From Mercurialis annua (lineage: Eukaryota; Streptophyta; Magnoliopsida; Malpighiales; Euphorbiaceae), in assembly GCF_937616625.2 (NCBI RefSeq), contig NC_065571.1, forward strand, positions 52,065,651 through 52,129,650: 64,000 bases of DNA, in the 5' to 3' direction. This document shows, piece after piece, positions 22,500 through 33,906 of this stretch. Each line of letters begins with the position of its first letter. Within the stretch, counting starts at the first letter, position 1. A program made the position numbers and the translations under genes. The notes under the pieces were generated by a model. It made no database searches and was not told the DNA's origin. It was given only the letters and a program-made list of their open reading frames with translations.

Positions 22500-24925
22500 A
22501 AATGCATGAAAAGTTTAAAACTAGGAGCATATATAGAGTTATAGCTAGAAAAATAAATCAATTACATTTTGAAAATAAGAGTAACCTATCTTGAGTTGTC
22601 ATGGCTAACAGTCCTTGCATCACCAAATGCCTCCAACAGAGGATTTGACTTGATTACATAAAAGTATGAATCAGAATAATCCTTTTATGAGACAAATGTG
22701 CTTAAGCAATATCTAAATGTAAAAATATAACATGAATTTTGCAAACTACTTCGTCACAAATATCATATGGATGCTCAAAAGCTAAGCAAGTCATCCCTGG
22801 AAAATCTCTATAAACACAACTCATTATACCTTCAGCAAAAAAAAAGTTTAGTTTAGAATCGGAACCTAAATATGCTTTCCTTGCAACCGGGTTCTAGAAA
22901 AAAAGAGTAAGCTGATAAATATGCGACCTGCATACACACTTAAACACGTGTATGAACAAAAAAATATCATTAGCCAAGTATATCCTACCAACCTCTTACG
23001 TCAGAGATGGATGCTACCAAACTAGCACAATATGGTAACGCTGAGGGGAAAAAACAAAAGAAAAAATCCCATGTCTTACTTCAAGAATTTGTTGCCCGAC
23101 TGTTCTATCATCACCAGCAGCCCGACCACCAACATAAGTTAGATACTGCACAATCAATTTTGTTGTCTCAGTTTTCCCAGCCCCACTTTCTCCAGTGGCC
23201 AGTAATGATCAACTTAGTTGTCTCAGTTTTCCCAGCCCTACTTTCTCCACTGAATAGTATGGGTTGGCTTCTGCCTTCACTCGTCATTGCTCTGAATAAA
23301 GAACAAACATGAGCTAATTAAACAAATCCACTAGGAAGCTCTAAGTCTCACAAATCAATATTTTGACTTGTAGGAATGACCTACCCATATGATGCATCTG
23401 CCACTCCCACAGCAAAAATGTGTTTGGCTTAGCTCACCAAATGGTGCTCCCTTGTATTGTTCCATCATATGCACATTGTAAAGATGTGGGAGCTTGGTGA
23501 ACAGATTAACAGCTTAGATCTGCATTTTGCCATGAAACATATGAAATGATGTAATACCGCAAGCTTCAAAAAAGAGTTAATATTTTACCAATTTGGCTCG
23601 AGTATATTATTGGTCTCAAAATCAATAGCAAGAATGGTCATGACAACACATCAAATGCATTCATTACTTTATTTACTGCATAACATTCAACGACTGCTAA
23701 AAATGCTCAACTTAGCTTCTCAGATGCCAACTCAGACTCTGGACTTCAAGCACAAAGTAAATTTAAACAGATTCAAGAGCCAAAGAAATAAGAACTAATG
23801 TCAGAGAGCTTATATGAGCTAATTAAAATCCACAAGTTCTCAGCACCCCCAGAGTCTCCCTTTGCCAAATAGAGACTGAAAGAAGCTTCTATTTATATGT
23901 GTTGGAGGCCCTTAACCCTTTATTAATAGTAAGATATGTTGTCTTGGATAGCATAGATGGTTTGACAATACCAATCAGGCCAAGCTCTTTATCTTCCCTT
24001 CCTATGGCAGATAGATTGCTCTTCAAGTAAAAATTCAGTGAAATTAAAAGATTCTGATATCAAATCTTTCCCACATTGCCATTAACAATTTAAATGCATC
24101 CACTACCGAAAAAGTTTTATGCATAAATCCAGTAATTAGCTTAAATTTACTATAATTAAGCCAAAAAAGCTAGACGGTCAATATTTGTCAAGTACATTCA
24201 CCACACATTTTATTTAACTTTTTTATATTTTCTAAAAAAAATAGAAGCGAACTACAATTGTCAGCTTAAAAAAAACTCACATAAATATCATTAAGAGTAT
24301 ATCTTCTCTCAAGATTGAAAAGCACTCCGGCCTCATGCAAATTTGTTAATTTAGTCATATCATCCATTCTGCCATGTTCTTCCTCGTCATCTTCTCTAAG
24401 AAACACCTAATCAAGATATGCCCAAAACCAAAAAAGAAAACACAGGCACTCAAAACTCACGAAAAAAATAATACTCAAAATAACAAAAAGAAACACCAAA
24501 AATATTAGAAATTTCACCTTCTTCCCAGAAGAAGCGACGGTAACTTGGACGTGTCTGCCGGCAAAATCGGTAATTTCTGATGCAATACATGCTAAAATCT
24601 TATCACCACATAATCACAAAAATTCTCTAACTGTGTGATACATGACCTACAAGAAAACACAAAGCATTAAATCATAAGAAATGTTTCTTAATCACAATAA
24701 AAATATTTACCAGTAATGTGATGGTATCTAACATGCCTTGCAGCATATGGAAAATTGTAAAATTTGTTTCTAAAAGTTTTGCCTTTTCCAGCCTCGGATG
24801 AGCCCTACAATTCTGAAATAGAATGGTTGAAAATGTTTCATGCGTTGATTCAGGAAACATGCTGCATGAATGTGAAAATCAAGATAAGAATAAGCTGCTT
24901 ATAACAATTTTATAAATAAAACAAA
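22500..24925 (-). pseudogene. Shuffled partial copy of the class XI myosin gene
   Basis: Reading the minus strand from 24925: end of intron 14, exon 15 (CMFPESTHETFSTILFQN), intron 15, start of exon 16, then a direct join near 24600 to exon 2 (ACIASEIT.. with QVTVASSGKK), exon 3 ([11 protein letters not shown]), exon 4 ([20 protein letters not shown]), exon 5 (P-loop [12 protein letters not shown] and [12 protein letters not shown]) and exon 6 (NPLLEAFGDARTV), with introns 2-5 also aligned. The parent is the intact gene at 40385-58460. Frameshifts (exon 4 end, exon 5), deletions and a missing start make it non-functional. Introns are retained, so it arose from DNA, not retroposition. It ends about 18 bp from the PPR stop codon. 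Confidence 0.88.
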
Positions 24926-24942
24926 TGTCCATACCTAAATAA

Positions 24943-26934
24943 TCAGCAATATAGGTTACTCCAGCACTTGTCAATGACTGCTTGAATTTTCTTAGGATTA
25001 CATAGTTCTTGAATGATTTGTGCCCAAGTAGAGGCTTTTGGTGATAAAAACTTCTGTAACATCACTTCTACAATCTTGGAAGCACCTATAGTTCTTTGCA
25101 TCTTTGATAGACGAATTACTAGCTCGTCCAGAAACTCTGCCCCATCTTGAGGTGGATCTACCTTTTCTCTCAACATTCTAAGAAATACATTGCATGTAGT
25201 TAAGTCAGGGTCGCATCCCCGATCTAGCATACTATTTAGAAGATCTACAGCACGAGAAACTCTATTCTGGTTGCATAAAGCATTAAAGAGTATGTTATAT
25301 GTAATAACATCTGGTTGGGAATCAGGTTCCAAACATAGCATCTCGTTGTAGAGTTTTAAAGCCTCTTCTACTAAACCTGCATTGCAGAGGCCATGAATCA
25401 TTAAACTGTAAGCCACAACATCAGGCCTTTGTCCAGTCGCCAACATTTTTGTCCAGACCATCATAGCCTCCTTGGCGTTCCCATCCTTATATAGGCCATC
25501 AACGAGTACACTATAACAAACTTCATTCTGTACACAAATAGTTGTTGCCATGTTCTTCCACACCTCAACTGCTTTATGGCTGTTACCCACTTCAAAGAAT
25601 CCCTTCATTAATGAGCTATAAGTGAATGCATTCGGTGTGCAACCCTTACCAGTCATTTCCAAAAGAATTTCCATTGCTTTATCTGGCTTTCTATCTTGAC
25701 ATAAGCCGTGTATAAGCGCACTATATACAATAGTGTTAATTTTGCATCCTTTATCTATTGATTCCTTGAACAATTGCATTGCCTCCTCGGACTTCCCCTC
25801 CTTAAATAGCCCACTAACTAGAACCGAACAAACATATTCATTAACACGAATCCCTCTTTCTTCCATCAAAACAAGAAGACGAGCGCCATCTACAACTCTT
25901 CCTTGCTTAACAAGTCCATTAATAATCGTCCCGTACGTGACTTCATTAGGCACACATTTACTCAACACCATTCGATCCAAAAGATTAAGAGCCTTATCCA
26001 ACTTCCCCTTCAACAATAAGCCATGTATAAGGGTGTTATACGTCACTTCATTAGGAACACAACCCTTAAGAAACATGTTATCAACAAGCTTAGCAACCCG
26101 CGAAAAGTCACCCTTTCTACACAACCCATTGATCAACACATTAAAAGTAACCGGATTAGGAAAACACCCCTCAATTTGCATCTCATCTAGCAAAGAAACC
26201 GCCTCATCAATTCTATCAACTTTACAAAGCCCGTCCATCAATGTACAATAAGTATAAGCATCCGGTACACATTTCCTAACCGGCATTTCTCTAAACACCT
26301 CAATTGCATTATCAACCAATCCCAACTTACACATACATTTAATAATCAAATTAAAACTAAGCACATTAGGCACTATATTTATATCTTTACAACCCAATAT
26401 AACAGAATTATAAAACTCCAAAGCGCGATCATATAATCCAGTTTGTATAGTTACATTAAGAACAGAGTTAAAAGACTTAACAGTAGCTCTACAACGAAAC
26501 TCATAATTCATTCTATAAAACAACTCAATAGCTTTATCAGGTAAATGAGCTTTACCGTAAGCTTTAAACATTAAGATAAAACTCTTCTCTAAAAAAACCC
26601 GTTTTTCGAGCTTCATTCGTGTTAAAACCCTGTCTAACGAGCTAAAATCACTGGAATTTGCATAGTTTTCAATGAGTGAATAAAATGTTGAATCACCAAC
26701 CTTGAATGAGCCCATTTTGGCGCCTGAATTGAAAAAATTATCACAAACTGGAGAAGAATCAGTTTCAGTGTCGTTTTGGAGATGATTATTGTGAGTTGGG
26801 GTCGTTTTAGTTGCGAGTGAAGAGCAATAACAGCAGTGATTATGCACGGAAGATAATTTAATTAGGGTTAAATAGAGTTTTTTGTTGCTATTGTTTAGGG
26901 TGTTGAGGAAGTTTGTGCTGAGTATATAAGGCAT
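24943..26934 (-). CDS. P-class pentatricopeptide repeat protein, EMB1025-like
   Basis: Intronless, 663 residues, intact. P-class PPR proteins bind organellar RNA sequence-specifically and act in processing or stabilisation. The N-terminus (MPYILSTNFLNTLNN..) is basic and Ser/Thr/Asn-rich with few acids, fitting an organellar targeting peptide. From about residue 110 onward there are about 14 tandem 35-residue repeats of the VTYNTLIHGLLLKGKLDKAL type (for example near residues 230-250, 265-285, 300-320, 370-390 and 475-495). The closing region (IVEVMLQKFLSPKASTWAQI to IDKCWSNL) matches the tail I recall for Arabidopsis At4g20090 (EMBRYO DEFECTIVE 1025, 660 aa), likely the orthologue. No E/DYW domain. 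The myosin pseudogene begins almost at its stop codon, so its 3' UTR must run into that copy. Confidence 0.9.
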   Translation of the reverse strand: MPYILSTNFLNTLNNSNKKLYLTLIKLSSVHNHCCYCSSLATKTTPTHNNHLQNDTETDSSPVCDNFFNSGAKMGSFKVGDSTFYSLIENYANSSDFSSLDRVLTRMKLEKRVFLEKSFILMFKAYGKAHLPDKAIELFYRMNYEFRCRATVKSFNSVLNVTIQTGLYDRALEFYNSVILGCKDINIVPNVLSFNLIIKCMCKLGLVDNAIEVFREMPVRKCVPDAYTYCTLMDGLCKVDRIDEAVSLLDEMQIEGCFPNPVTFNVLINGLCRKGDFSRVAKLVDNMFLKGCVPNEVTYNTLIHGLLLKGKLDKALNLLDRMVLSKCVPNEVTYGTIINGLVKQGRVVDGARLLVLMEERGIRVNEYVCSVLVSGLFKEGKSEEAMQLFKESIDKGCKINTIVYSALIHGLCQDRKPDKAMEILLEMTGKGCTPNAFTYSSLMKGFFEVGNSHKAVEVWKNMATTICVQNEVCYSVLVDGLYKDGNAKEAMMVWTKMLATGQRPDVVAYSLMIHGLCNAGLVEEALKLYNEMLCLEPDSQPDVITYNILFNALCNQNRVSRAVDLLNSMLDRGCDPDLTTCNVFLRMLREKVDPPQDGAEFLDELVIRLSKMQRTIGASKIVEVMLQKFLSPKASTWAQIIQELCNPKKIQAVIDKCWSNLYC

Positions 26935-27149
26935 ATTGGGTCGCCGGAATTATCTGAACCGCCGCCTAATAGCGAATTTCTGAACCGCCTTGTTTCATTT
27001 TATTCTTGAATTCTTCAGCTTGTAAACGTCGATCACTTATGAAGTTATAGAACCGATAATCTCTTACGACAGTCGGGAGAGGAAGTAGGGCGTGGGGGTG
27101 TAACCCGAACCGAATCAGACTGAAATACAGGTGTGGTTTAATTTTGGCA

Positions 27150-28135
27150 CAAATTACAAAATAACCCTCTTAATTTTCTCAGAAATACAGATAAGCCCTT
27201 AAACTATTTTTGCAAACAATTAAACCTCTCTATTTTCAAAATAGAACAATTAAACCCATAAAATTTTAAAATCATACAAGTAAACCATTCTGTTATATAT
27301 GGAAGTTCACAAAGTTAAGATTGTTAGAAAAAAGTTCAAAAATACCATTAATGTTTACAATGTTTTTCAAATTAATCCTTCAGATATCTTTTATTGAAAA
27401 AACTTTAAATCAGGGATCCAATAACACTTTTACTTTTTACATAATTTCTTTTTAAAGAAATCAACCTCTAGTGAGCGGAGGTTGGTTCAGGGACAAACCC
27501 ACTTTTCAGGCGAATTGGATTCATATGAGAATTGTTCTCAAACAACCCTCGTTCTTCTGACAACAAAACTCGTCTAATCTGAGAGAAGAAATAAGCTTCT
27601 TATGTTCTACATTGTCCTGCGACGGTTTGCATGAGGAGACCGGCGGTGGGTTAAAAGAGGAGGGCCGGCGATAATTTGATGGTCTTAATTAGGTTTTAAT
27701 TAGGTTCTTAATTAAGTTTCAATTAGATTAAATAACGCTTAATTGGATTTTGATTAGTTTAGGTGGGTTTAATTAAGTTTTAATTGATTTAATTGGGTTT
27801 TAAATGGATTAATTAGGTTTAATTGGTTTGATTTGTTTAATTACACTTAATTAGGTTTTAATTGATTTTAATACAAATATTAATGAGTTAGAGCTAATTA
27901 GAAAGAAAAGAGTGAAAAAATGTCAAAAGATTCATAAATGCAGAATTGATAAATATTTTAATTATGAAGATTATTTTTAAACTTTTTTCTATAAGGTTAA
28001 TAATAGTTTATAACGTTTTTGGATATAAGGGTTTAATTGCTATGTTTTAAGACAATGAAGGCTTAATTATGCCCAATTTAGTTTAAGGATTTACCTATAC
28101 TTTTGAGGAAACACACGAGGTCTTTTGTTTCTTTT
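27150..28135. mobile_element. Degenerate long-inverted-repeat (MULE-type) element
   Basis: The left arm (AAAATAACCCTCTTAATTTT, AATACAGATAAGCCCTTAAAC, CAATTAAACC) pairs imperfectly with the inverse of the right arm (CAAAAGACCTCGTGTG, AGTATAGGTAAATCCTTAAAC, ATAATTAAGCC). The interior has a GC-richer block (27470-27660) and an AATTAGGTTTTAATT-type repeat stretch (27680-27860). No transposase frame. It lies between the PPR gene's upstream region and the receptor kinase. Confidence 0.5.
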
Positions 28136-28956
28136 GCCTTCATTTTTCATGATTTTTTTTATAATTTTCAATTTTTTAAAAGGTCTATCTATAGTATATT
28201 TTTAATTAATAACATTGTTTAAAACAAATATATACATACATTACATACAATATATATAACAGAAATTCAGTTTATATTTAATTTCTATATCTATTAATTT
28301 TTCATTTCTGTTTTATTTTATTTTTTATTTTTATAATTTTTGAAAGGAGATATATTCTTATATTTTGATTAACCAAACAATTAAATTCAAACCCAATTTT
28401 ATTTTTAATTTAATTTGATTTTTATTTCATTCGAAAATGTAATAGTCACGGTAATTTATATCGAATTTATCAATACACATTCAAAATTATAGCAGCTAGA
28501 ACGGTCACCCCTTACTTCATCACCGTAATTTTTCTTCTTAGCTGATATTATCTAATTGTATTATCATTTTTTATAATTCTGACAAATCACTAGATTCAAT
28601 GACGAGATATGTTTCTATTTTAATAGATTTAGAGAATCTACTAATGAGTTATATCTCAAATAGTATAAGCGTTAAGTAGCATTTTACTAGTCCTATATTC
28701 ATTTTTTCCCCTTAAAATCACTTTCTCTCCACAGTAATAAAAGAAACAAGATAAAAAAATTCGCAGCAAATCTAGCTAGACACCTTAGTAAAAGGTTCCT
28801 GGATGCAAGAAAAGGGCTGAACCTAAAATCAATAATATTAAATTTTCATAAAATTTATATGATTTATCATATTAAAATAAAGTACTAATTTTTGTGTGTG
28901 TACGATGTACTTCATATAGTCCATTGCACCATTTTCTATTACAATGAAATTAGTTT
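28136..28956. other. AT-rich intergenic spacer
   Basis: Contains the receptor kinase's 3' UTR close to 28957. Otherwise nothing recognised. Confidence 0.6.
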
Positions 28957-31900
28957 CTAGCCATAGATCCTAACTCCAACAAAATGACTTCTAATAAAAT
29001 GTAATTCCTTAACAACATCTCCCATATACATTCTTTCATGGGGTGATTCATTCGAACAACCTACTCCAACTTTAAACACTGACACCAAACATTCTCTCAC
29101 CTTATCATAATTCAATCTGCATAACCTGTCTGTTTCTTCTTCTTCATCATCATCATCTACTTGGCTTGACATTAAGCAATTTTCATCTTCTTTCTTAGTT
29201 ACTGTTAGTACTGACTTTTCTTTCTTTTCTTTGGAGAGAAGAAGAGCTGGATCCATGACCTTCTCAGCGTCGTTTGGCAGTGAATTTTTCACATAATTGT
29301 GCAGGTTGGTATGGCCTTCAAATATTTGATCTGTTGGTCTTTTTCCTGTAAATAATTCTAGTACAAGGATCCCATAACTATACACATCTCCTTCTTTTGA
29401 TGTTGTGCCACTCATTCCATACTCTGCATTTTATATACAAATTCAACTCAATTTGTAAGCTAAGAAACTATCTGATCTTGATTCGTTTGAAACTTTATAA
29501 AAAAGAGTACTAAAACTTTTACCTGGAGGTGTATAGCCAATTGTCCCCCTTATTCCCACTGAGCTAGTTGTTTGGCCTTGAGAAACACCATCTACGCTCA
29601 AGAAAAGCTTAGCCAAACCGAAATCACCCAAATGAGCAACCATATCGTCGTCAAGAAGAACATTACTCGGCTTCAAATCACAGTGAACAATCGGATTCTC
29701 ACACAAATCGTGAAGGTAATGCAATGCAGACGCCACATCAATCGCAATATTCAATCTCCGAAGAAAATTCAATTTCACAAACAGATCATCCTGATGCAGC
29801 CATTTCTCCAAGCTTCCGTTATCCATGAGCTCGTAAACTAAAGCTTTGAATTCATTACCTTTATAATCGATACTCGAACAGTACGTTAATAGCTTGACAA
29901 GATTCCGGTGGCGGACTGAGCTTAACACCTTGCACTCCGCCGTCAGACTTTTCGCAGCGCCATTTGTTTCCAGCTTCAGAACCTTGATTGCTACGTGTCT
30001 TTCCATTTGAGTTAGGTATCCTTTATATACAGAGCCGAAACTTCCAGACCCGATTAAATTATCTCCGGAGAATCCGTTTGTTGTATTATAAAGATCGGTG
30101 TATGATACACTCATAAGCCCCCCGATTTCTTCAGGTTCAGCAGACAACGACGTCGTTTTTAGCTTTCGTCCTCTTAGATAAACAAGAGCAACTGCTATTG
30201 CTAACATGACAGATATAATCACACTCGTAACGATGATTATTGCTAATATAGCAGCACTGGAATTAGATTTTCGTTTGGTACGACATTCCGGTTGTTGAAG
30301 CTCCGTCAAGCCACCGCAGAGGTTGTTATTTCCGGTCAAGAAAACTGCACTTAAATTACTAAAAACTCCTTCTGTTGGAATCTGACCCGCTAGGTTATTG
30401 TAAGAAAGGTTTAAATATTTCAGAGAATCTAAACTTTGCAGGTCTTTTGGAATTTCTCCTGTCAGGTGATTTCTTGAAAGGTCTAATTCCTGAAGACCTT
30501 TTAAAGAATTTAAAGAAGCAGGAATGATTCCTTGGAAAGAATTTTCTTGCAAATATAGAAATTCTAAACTTACACAAGCTCCAATAGTTTCAGAAATTTC
30601 TCCTGACAATTTGTTTCCAGAGATGTCCAATTTGTTTATGTTTATCAGCTTCGATATGTCCCATGACAGGTTACCGGTGAATGAATTACGCGACAAGTTT
30701 AGTAGCAAAGATAAGGAAGAAATACGGAAAATGTCATCGGGTATTGTTCCGTTCAGGTTATTGTCTGAAATATCCAAGTATTGTAAATTCTGACAGTTGG
30801 TGATGCTTACAGGAATATTTCCTTCTAATTTGTTCTGTGCAATGGAAATTTGATACAAGTTACTGAGATTTCCTATAGAAGACGGAATCTGACCGGATAA
30901 TCGATTATCTTCTAGAACCAAGATTCGGATATTTTGCAGATTTCCAATTGAAAAAGGGATAGTTCCATGAAAGAGATTATGTCCCATGTCTAATGCAACT
31001 AAGTTGGTGAATCTATTTAATCCTTCAGGAATAATTCCAGTGATTTGATTGGATCCAATCAGTAGCTGACTAAGTTGAACTGAAAGATTGACTACAGAGT
31101 TCGGTAGAGAACCTCCCAAATTGTTTAAATTGAAAGCTAGGTTTTTCGGATTGGTACAATTATTCAAAGGAGGTAGAAATTCCAAGTCTCTTGTGGAATT
31201 AGTTCCAAGATTATTGATACCAACATTTAGCCACCAAAGATTTTTTAAATTCCCCAAACAATTTGGAACTTGACCTACAAAATTGTTTCCAGTAAGATCT
31301 AGTATTTCTAGCTTAGAAGCACTGCAAAATGAACTCGGAATCGACCCGGAAAGCCGATTAATTCCGAGTCCAATCCGCTGGAGATTCGGAAGAGTAAGGC
31401 CTATGTTGCTTAGTAAGCTACCTTCAAGCTGGTTTCGTGCAGTTGCTATGAGTTTAATAGATGAAATATTGAAAAGCGACGGTGGGAACTTACCGGAGAG
31501 TCTATTATCTCCGACTGTGAATTGTGTCAGGTTTGTTAATCTACCGATTTCGTCAGGTATGCTTCCTTCCAAGTGATTCCGTATAGCGGAAAACAGATTT
31601 AGCGACGAGAGGTTTCAGATAGAAGGTGGGATTTTTCCTATCAGATTGTTTGTACTAATTTGAATTATCTCAAGCATTGACAAAGAGCCCACATCAGCAG
31701 GGATTTTTCCTGTTAGATTATTCCATGAGAGATCTAAAATCCTGAGCTGAGAACAACGCGTCAGGTTTTCAGGAATTTCGCCATCTAATGTGTTATTATT
31801 GACAGAAAGCTGTAACAATCTCGACAAATATCCGATTTCCTGAGGAATTTGGCCACGGAAACTGTTGTTTTGCAGGTTGAGATCTCTCAAGAAACTTAAA

Positions 31901-32193
31901 TTACCAATAAAAGGCGAAATTGTTCCGACCAAATTCTTCCCCTTCAACACCATCGATGTAACTCTTCCATCGTGGCGGCCGCTGCAAGTGATTCCGAACC
32001 ACTGGCAGAAGGGGAGAGAGTCGTTCCATGAGTTGAATATTCCGTGTGGATCACTCGTGATTCCATCTTTGAATTTTAGCAAAGCTACCATGTCGGATTC
32101 ATTTCTTGAAGAACTGGCTTGCATCAATCTACAAGAAAATAAAATAACCAGGTGAAGTAAAAAGGGGAGTGAGGTAGTTTTATTAATTTTCAT
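28957..32193 (-). pseudogene. LRR-XII (EFR/Xa21-like) receptor kinase with one nonsense codon
   Basis: Two exons, 32193-29523 and 29423-28957 (phase-1 intron at PP-EY), together 1046 codons, the usual size for this family of immune pattern receptors. Order: signal peptide (MKINKTTSLPFLLHLVILFS), an LRR N-cap with WNDSLPFCQWFGITC, about 20 LRRs, membrane span (AAILAIIIVTSVIISVMLAIA, about residues 640-665), and a kinase with GSGSFGSVYKG, VAIKVLK, IVHCDLKPSNVLLDDD (non-RD, HCD in place of HRD, as in EFR and Xa21) and GDFGLAKL. At 31617-31615 the codon TGA replaces the glycine of an IPPSIGNLSSL-type repeat (codon 193), most simply a GGA to TGA change. Everything downstream is open. It could be a recent pseudogene, a null allele or a sequence error. 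Confidence 0.88.
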
Positions 32194-32495
32194 TTTTGTT
32201 TGGTAAGAGGAGGTGGTTGTTGATTATTTAGTAATGGATGTTCTGATAAAGTTGGTGGCCGAAGCTTAGCCATAGAATGATAAAAATCAATTGTTGAGAA
32301 AAGGGCTTGTAAATTTCAATTCTTCATGTCAGCATTGAAGTCAAAAACAGCTTTAAATTCAGACTTTAATTTATAGAGTCATTTTCATTGGACTTTCTTG
32401 AATTGCGTTTAGACTGGTTTATCTCATACCACCATATGGCAAATTATTATTGGATTTGTTTGGTGATTTAGATAGTGGCTTCCATGTTTTAAAAA
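32194..32495. other. Receptor-kinase upstream region
   Basis: About 300 bp between the receptor-kinase ATG and the next transposon. It presumably contains the core promoter and leader (minus strand); no specific element is assigned. Confidence 0.45.
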
Positions 32496-33082
32496 GGCTT
32501 AATTACTTAAAAAACCCTCACCTTTAATTTTATTTTCGTCTATACCCTGACCTAGGAAAATTGTCACAAATACTCATGACCTTTTCTTTATGTTTCACCT
32601 CTACCCCAAATTTCAAAAAAAAAGATGATTTATTGAAAATAACTAAATATAAGGATTATTTAATACCTTTTTCTAATAAAAAAATTACAAACAAATACTT
32701 CATCTTTAAAAACGTTCAAATAAGTCCTAAAATTAATTAATTTTTTAATTTAAATAAAATAAAATAAACAAAATATTTTCAAAAAGTAACTAACTTTTAC
32801 ACTTAATTTTTTTATATTACACTTGGTTTGTCCTAAAGTAATTGATTTTATTAAAGAAGAAGGTGTTTTTGTATAATTAATAACATTGACGTGTAATTAG
32901 AATATATATTAAAAATGAAGGACTATTTTAAACTTTTTTTCAAATAAAAAGAGGTAAATTTAATACCTCGAGGGTAGAGGTGAAACATAAAGACAAGGTC
33001 ATGAGTATATGTGACAATTTTCCTAGGTCAGGGTATAAACGAAAAAGAAGTTAAAGGTGAGGGTTTTTTAAATAATTAAGCC
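32496..33082. mobile_element. MULE-type MITE with 9-bp target duplication
   Basis: 587 bp. Ends GGCTTAATTACTTAAAAAAC / inverse of GGCTTAATTATTTAAAAAAC. The inverted repeats run about 120 bp, through CCCTCACCTTTAA, CTATACCCTGACCTAGG and CTCATGACCTT. Flanked by the identical 9-mer TTTTAAAAA (32487-32495 and 33083-33091). No coding capacity. It lies about 300 bp upstream of the receptor-kinase ATG. Confidence 0.85.
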
Positions 33083-33157
33083 TTTTAAAAATGGCCTAAA
33101 TAGTCGGAAAAAAACCATACTTTTTTTTACTTTTTGTGGGGTGATTGATTTTAAAGG

Positions 33158-33533
33158 TCATTGCACTTTAGAATTTTTTCATTTCAGCCACTAAACATTT
33201 TTTTACTTTTTAATTGCTGAACTCTTAATTTTTTTTCATTTTGTTATTTTCCGGCCAAAAATACTTAGATGGCAGCCGGAATTAAATTTTTTTTACCTAA
33301 AAACTTTCCATATAGCATAATTTGACTTAAAACTCATTTTAAAGTAAAATTATGTATATATGATAAATTTTTAAACTAAAACTTAAAATTTGGTTGTCAT
33401 ATGTCAATTTCCGGCTGCCACCTAAGCATTTTTGGCCAGAAATACTAAAATGAAAAAAAAACTGAAAGTTCAATGATCGAAAAAAATAGTTTAGTGACTG
33501 AAATGAAAAAATTGGAAAGTTCAGTGATGGTCA
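33158..33533. mobile_element. Inverted-repeat element
   Basis: Left arm: TTTTTTCATTTCAGCCACTAAAC, CCGGCCAAAAATACTTAG and TGGCAGCCGGAATT. The right arm is the inverse of TTTTTTCATTTCAGTCACTAAAC, TGGCCAAAAATGCTTAGG and TGGCAGCCGGAAATT. Arms are about 150 bp; interior about 110 bp. Similar in build to the neighbouring MULE-type MITE but with different sequence. Target duplication not resolved. Confidence 0.65.
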
Positions 33534-33879
33534 TAATTAATTACCACTTTTTTGGTGTATGATCCAAACTTCCAAGATTTTTAACTTTAGCCCATATTTT
33601 AAATTTTTAATAGTAAAAAAATAAAATGAAACAATATAAAATATCATGATGGCGTATTTGAACTTTCTCTCATTGAACAAATGAGTATAATTGAAATTGA
33701 AAATAAAATAAAAAATGAGATAAAATTGACGATTTAGAAACTTTGACTGTAAAAAAATAAATCAAAAAAATAAATTATTTTCAAACGATTAAACATTGTA
33801 AAATTGGAGAAACAATGGTTAAACTGAAAATTACTCCTTTTCTTTCCTTATAAGTGTTATTTTCAAAATTTCTTTTGTA
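33534..33879. other. AT-rich spacer
   Basis: Spacer between two transposons; nothing recognised. Confidence 0.5.
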
Positions 33880-33906
33880 CTTTTTTTTTTGAACAAATGA
33901 CAAATA

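Noticed and set aside
23007..23798. Open frames of 101 and 62 aa on the plus strand
   Set aside because: They are antisense readings of the myosin pseudogene.
25733..26251. 172-aa open frame antisense to the PPR gene
   Set aside because: Shadow of the repeated PPR codons; it has no independent homology or start context.
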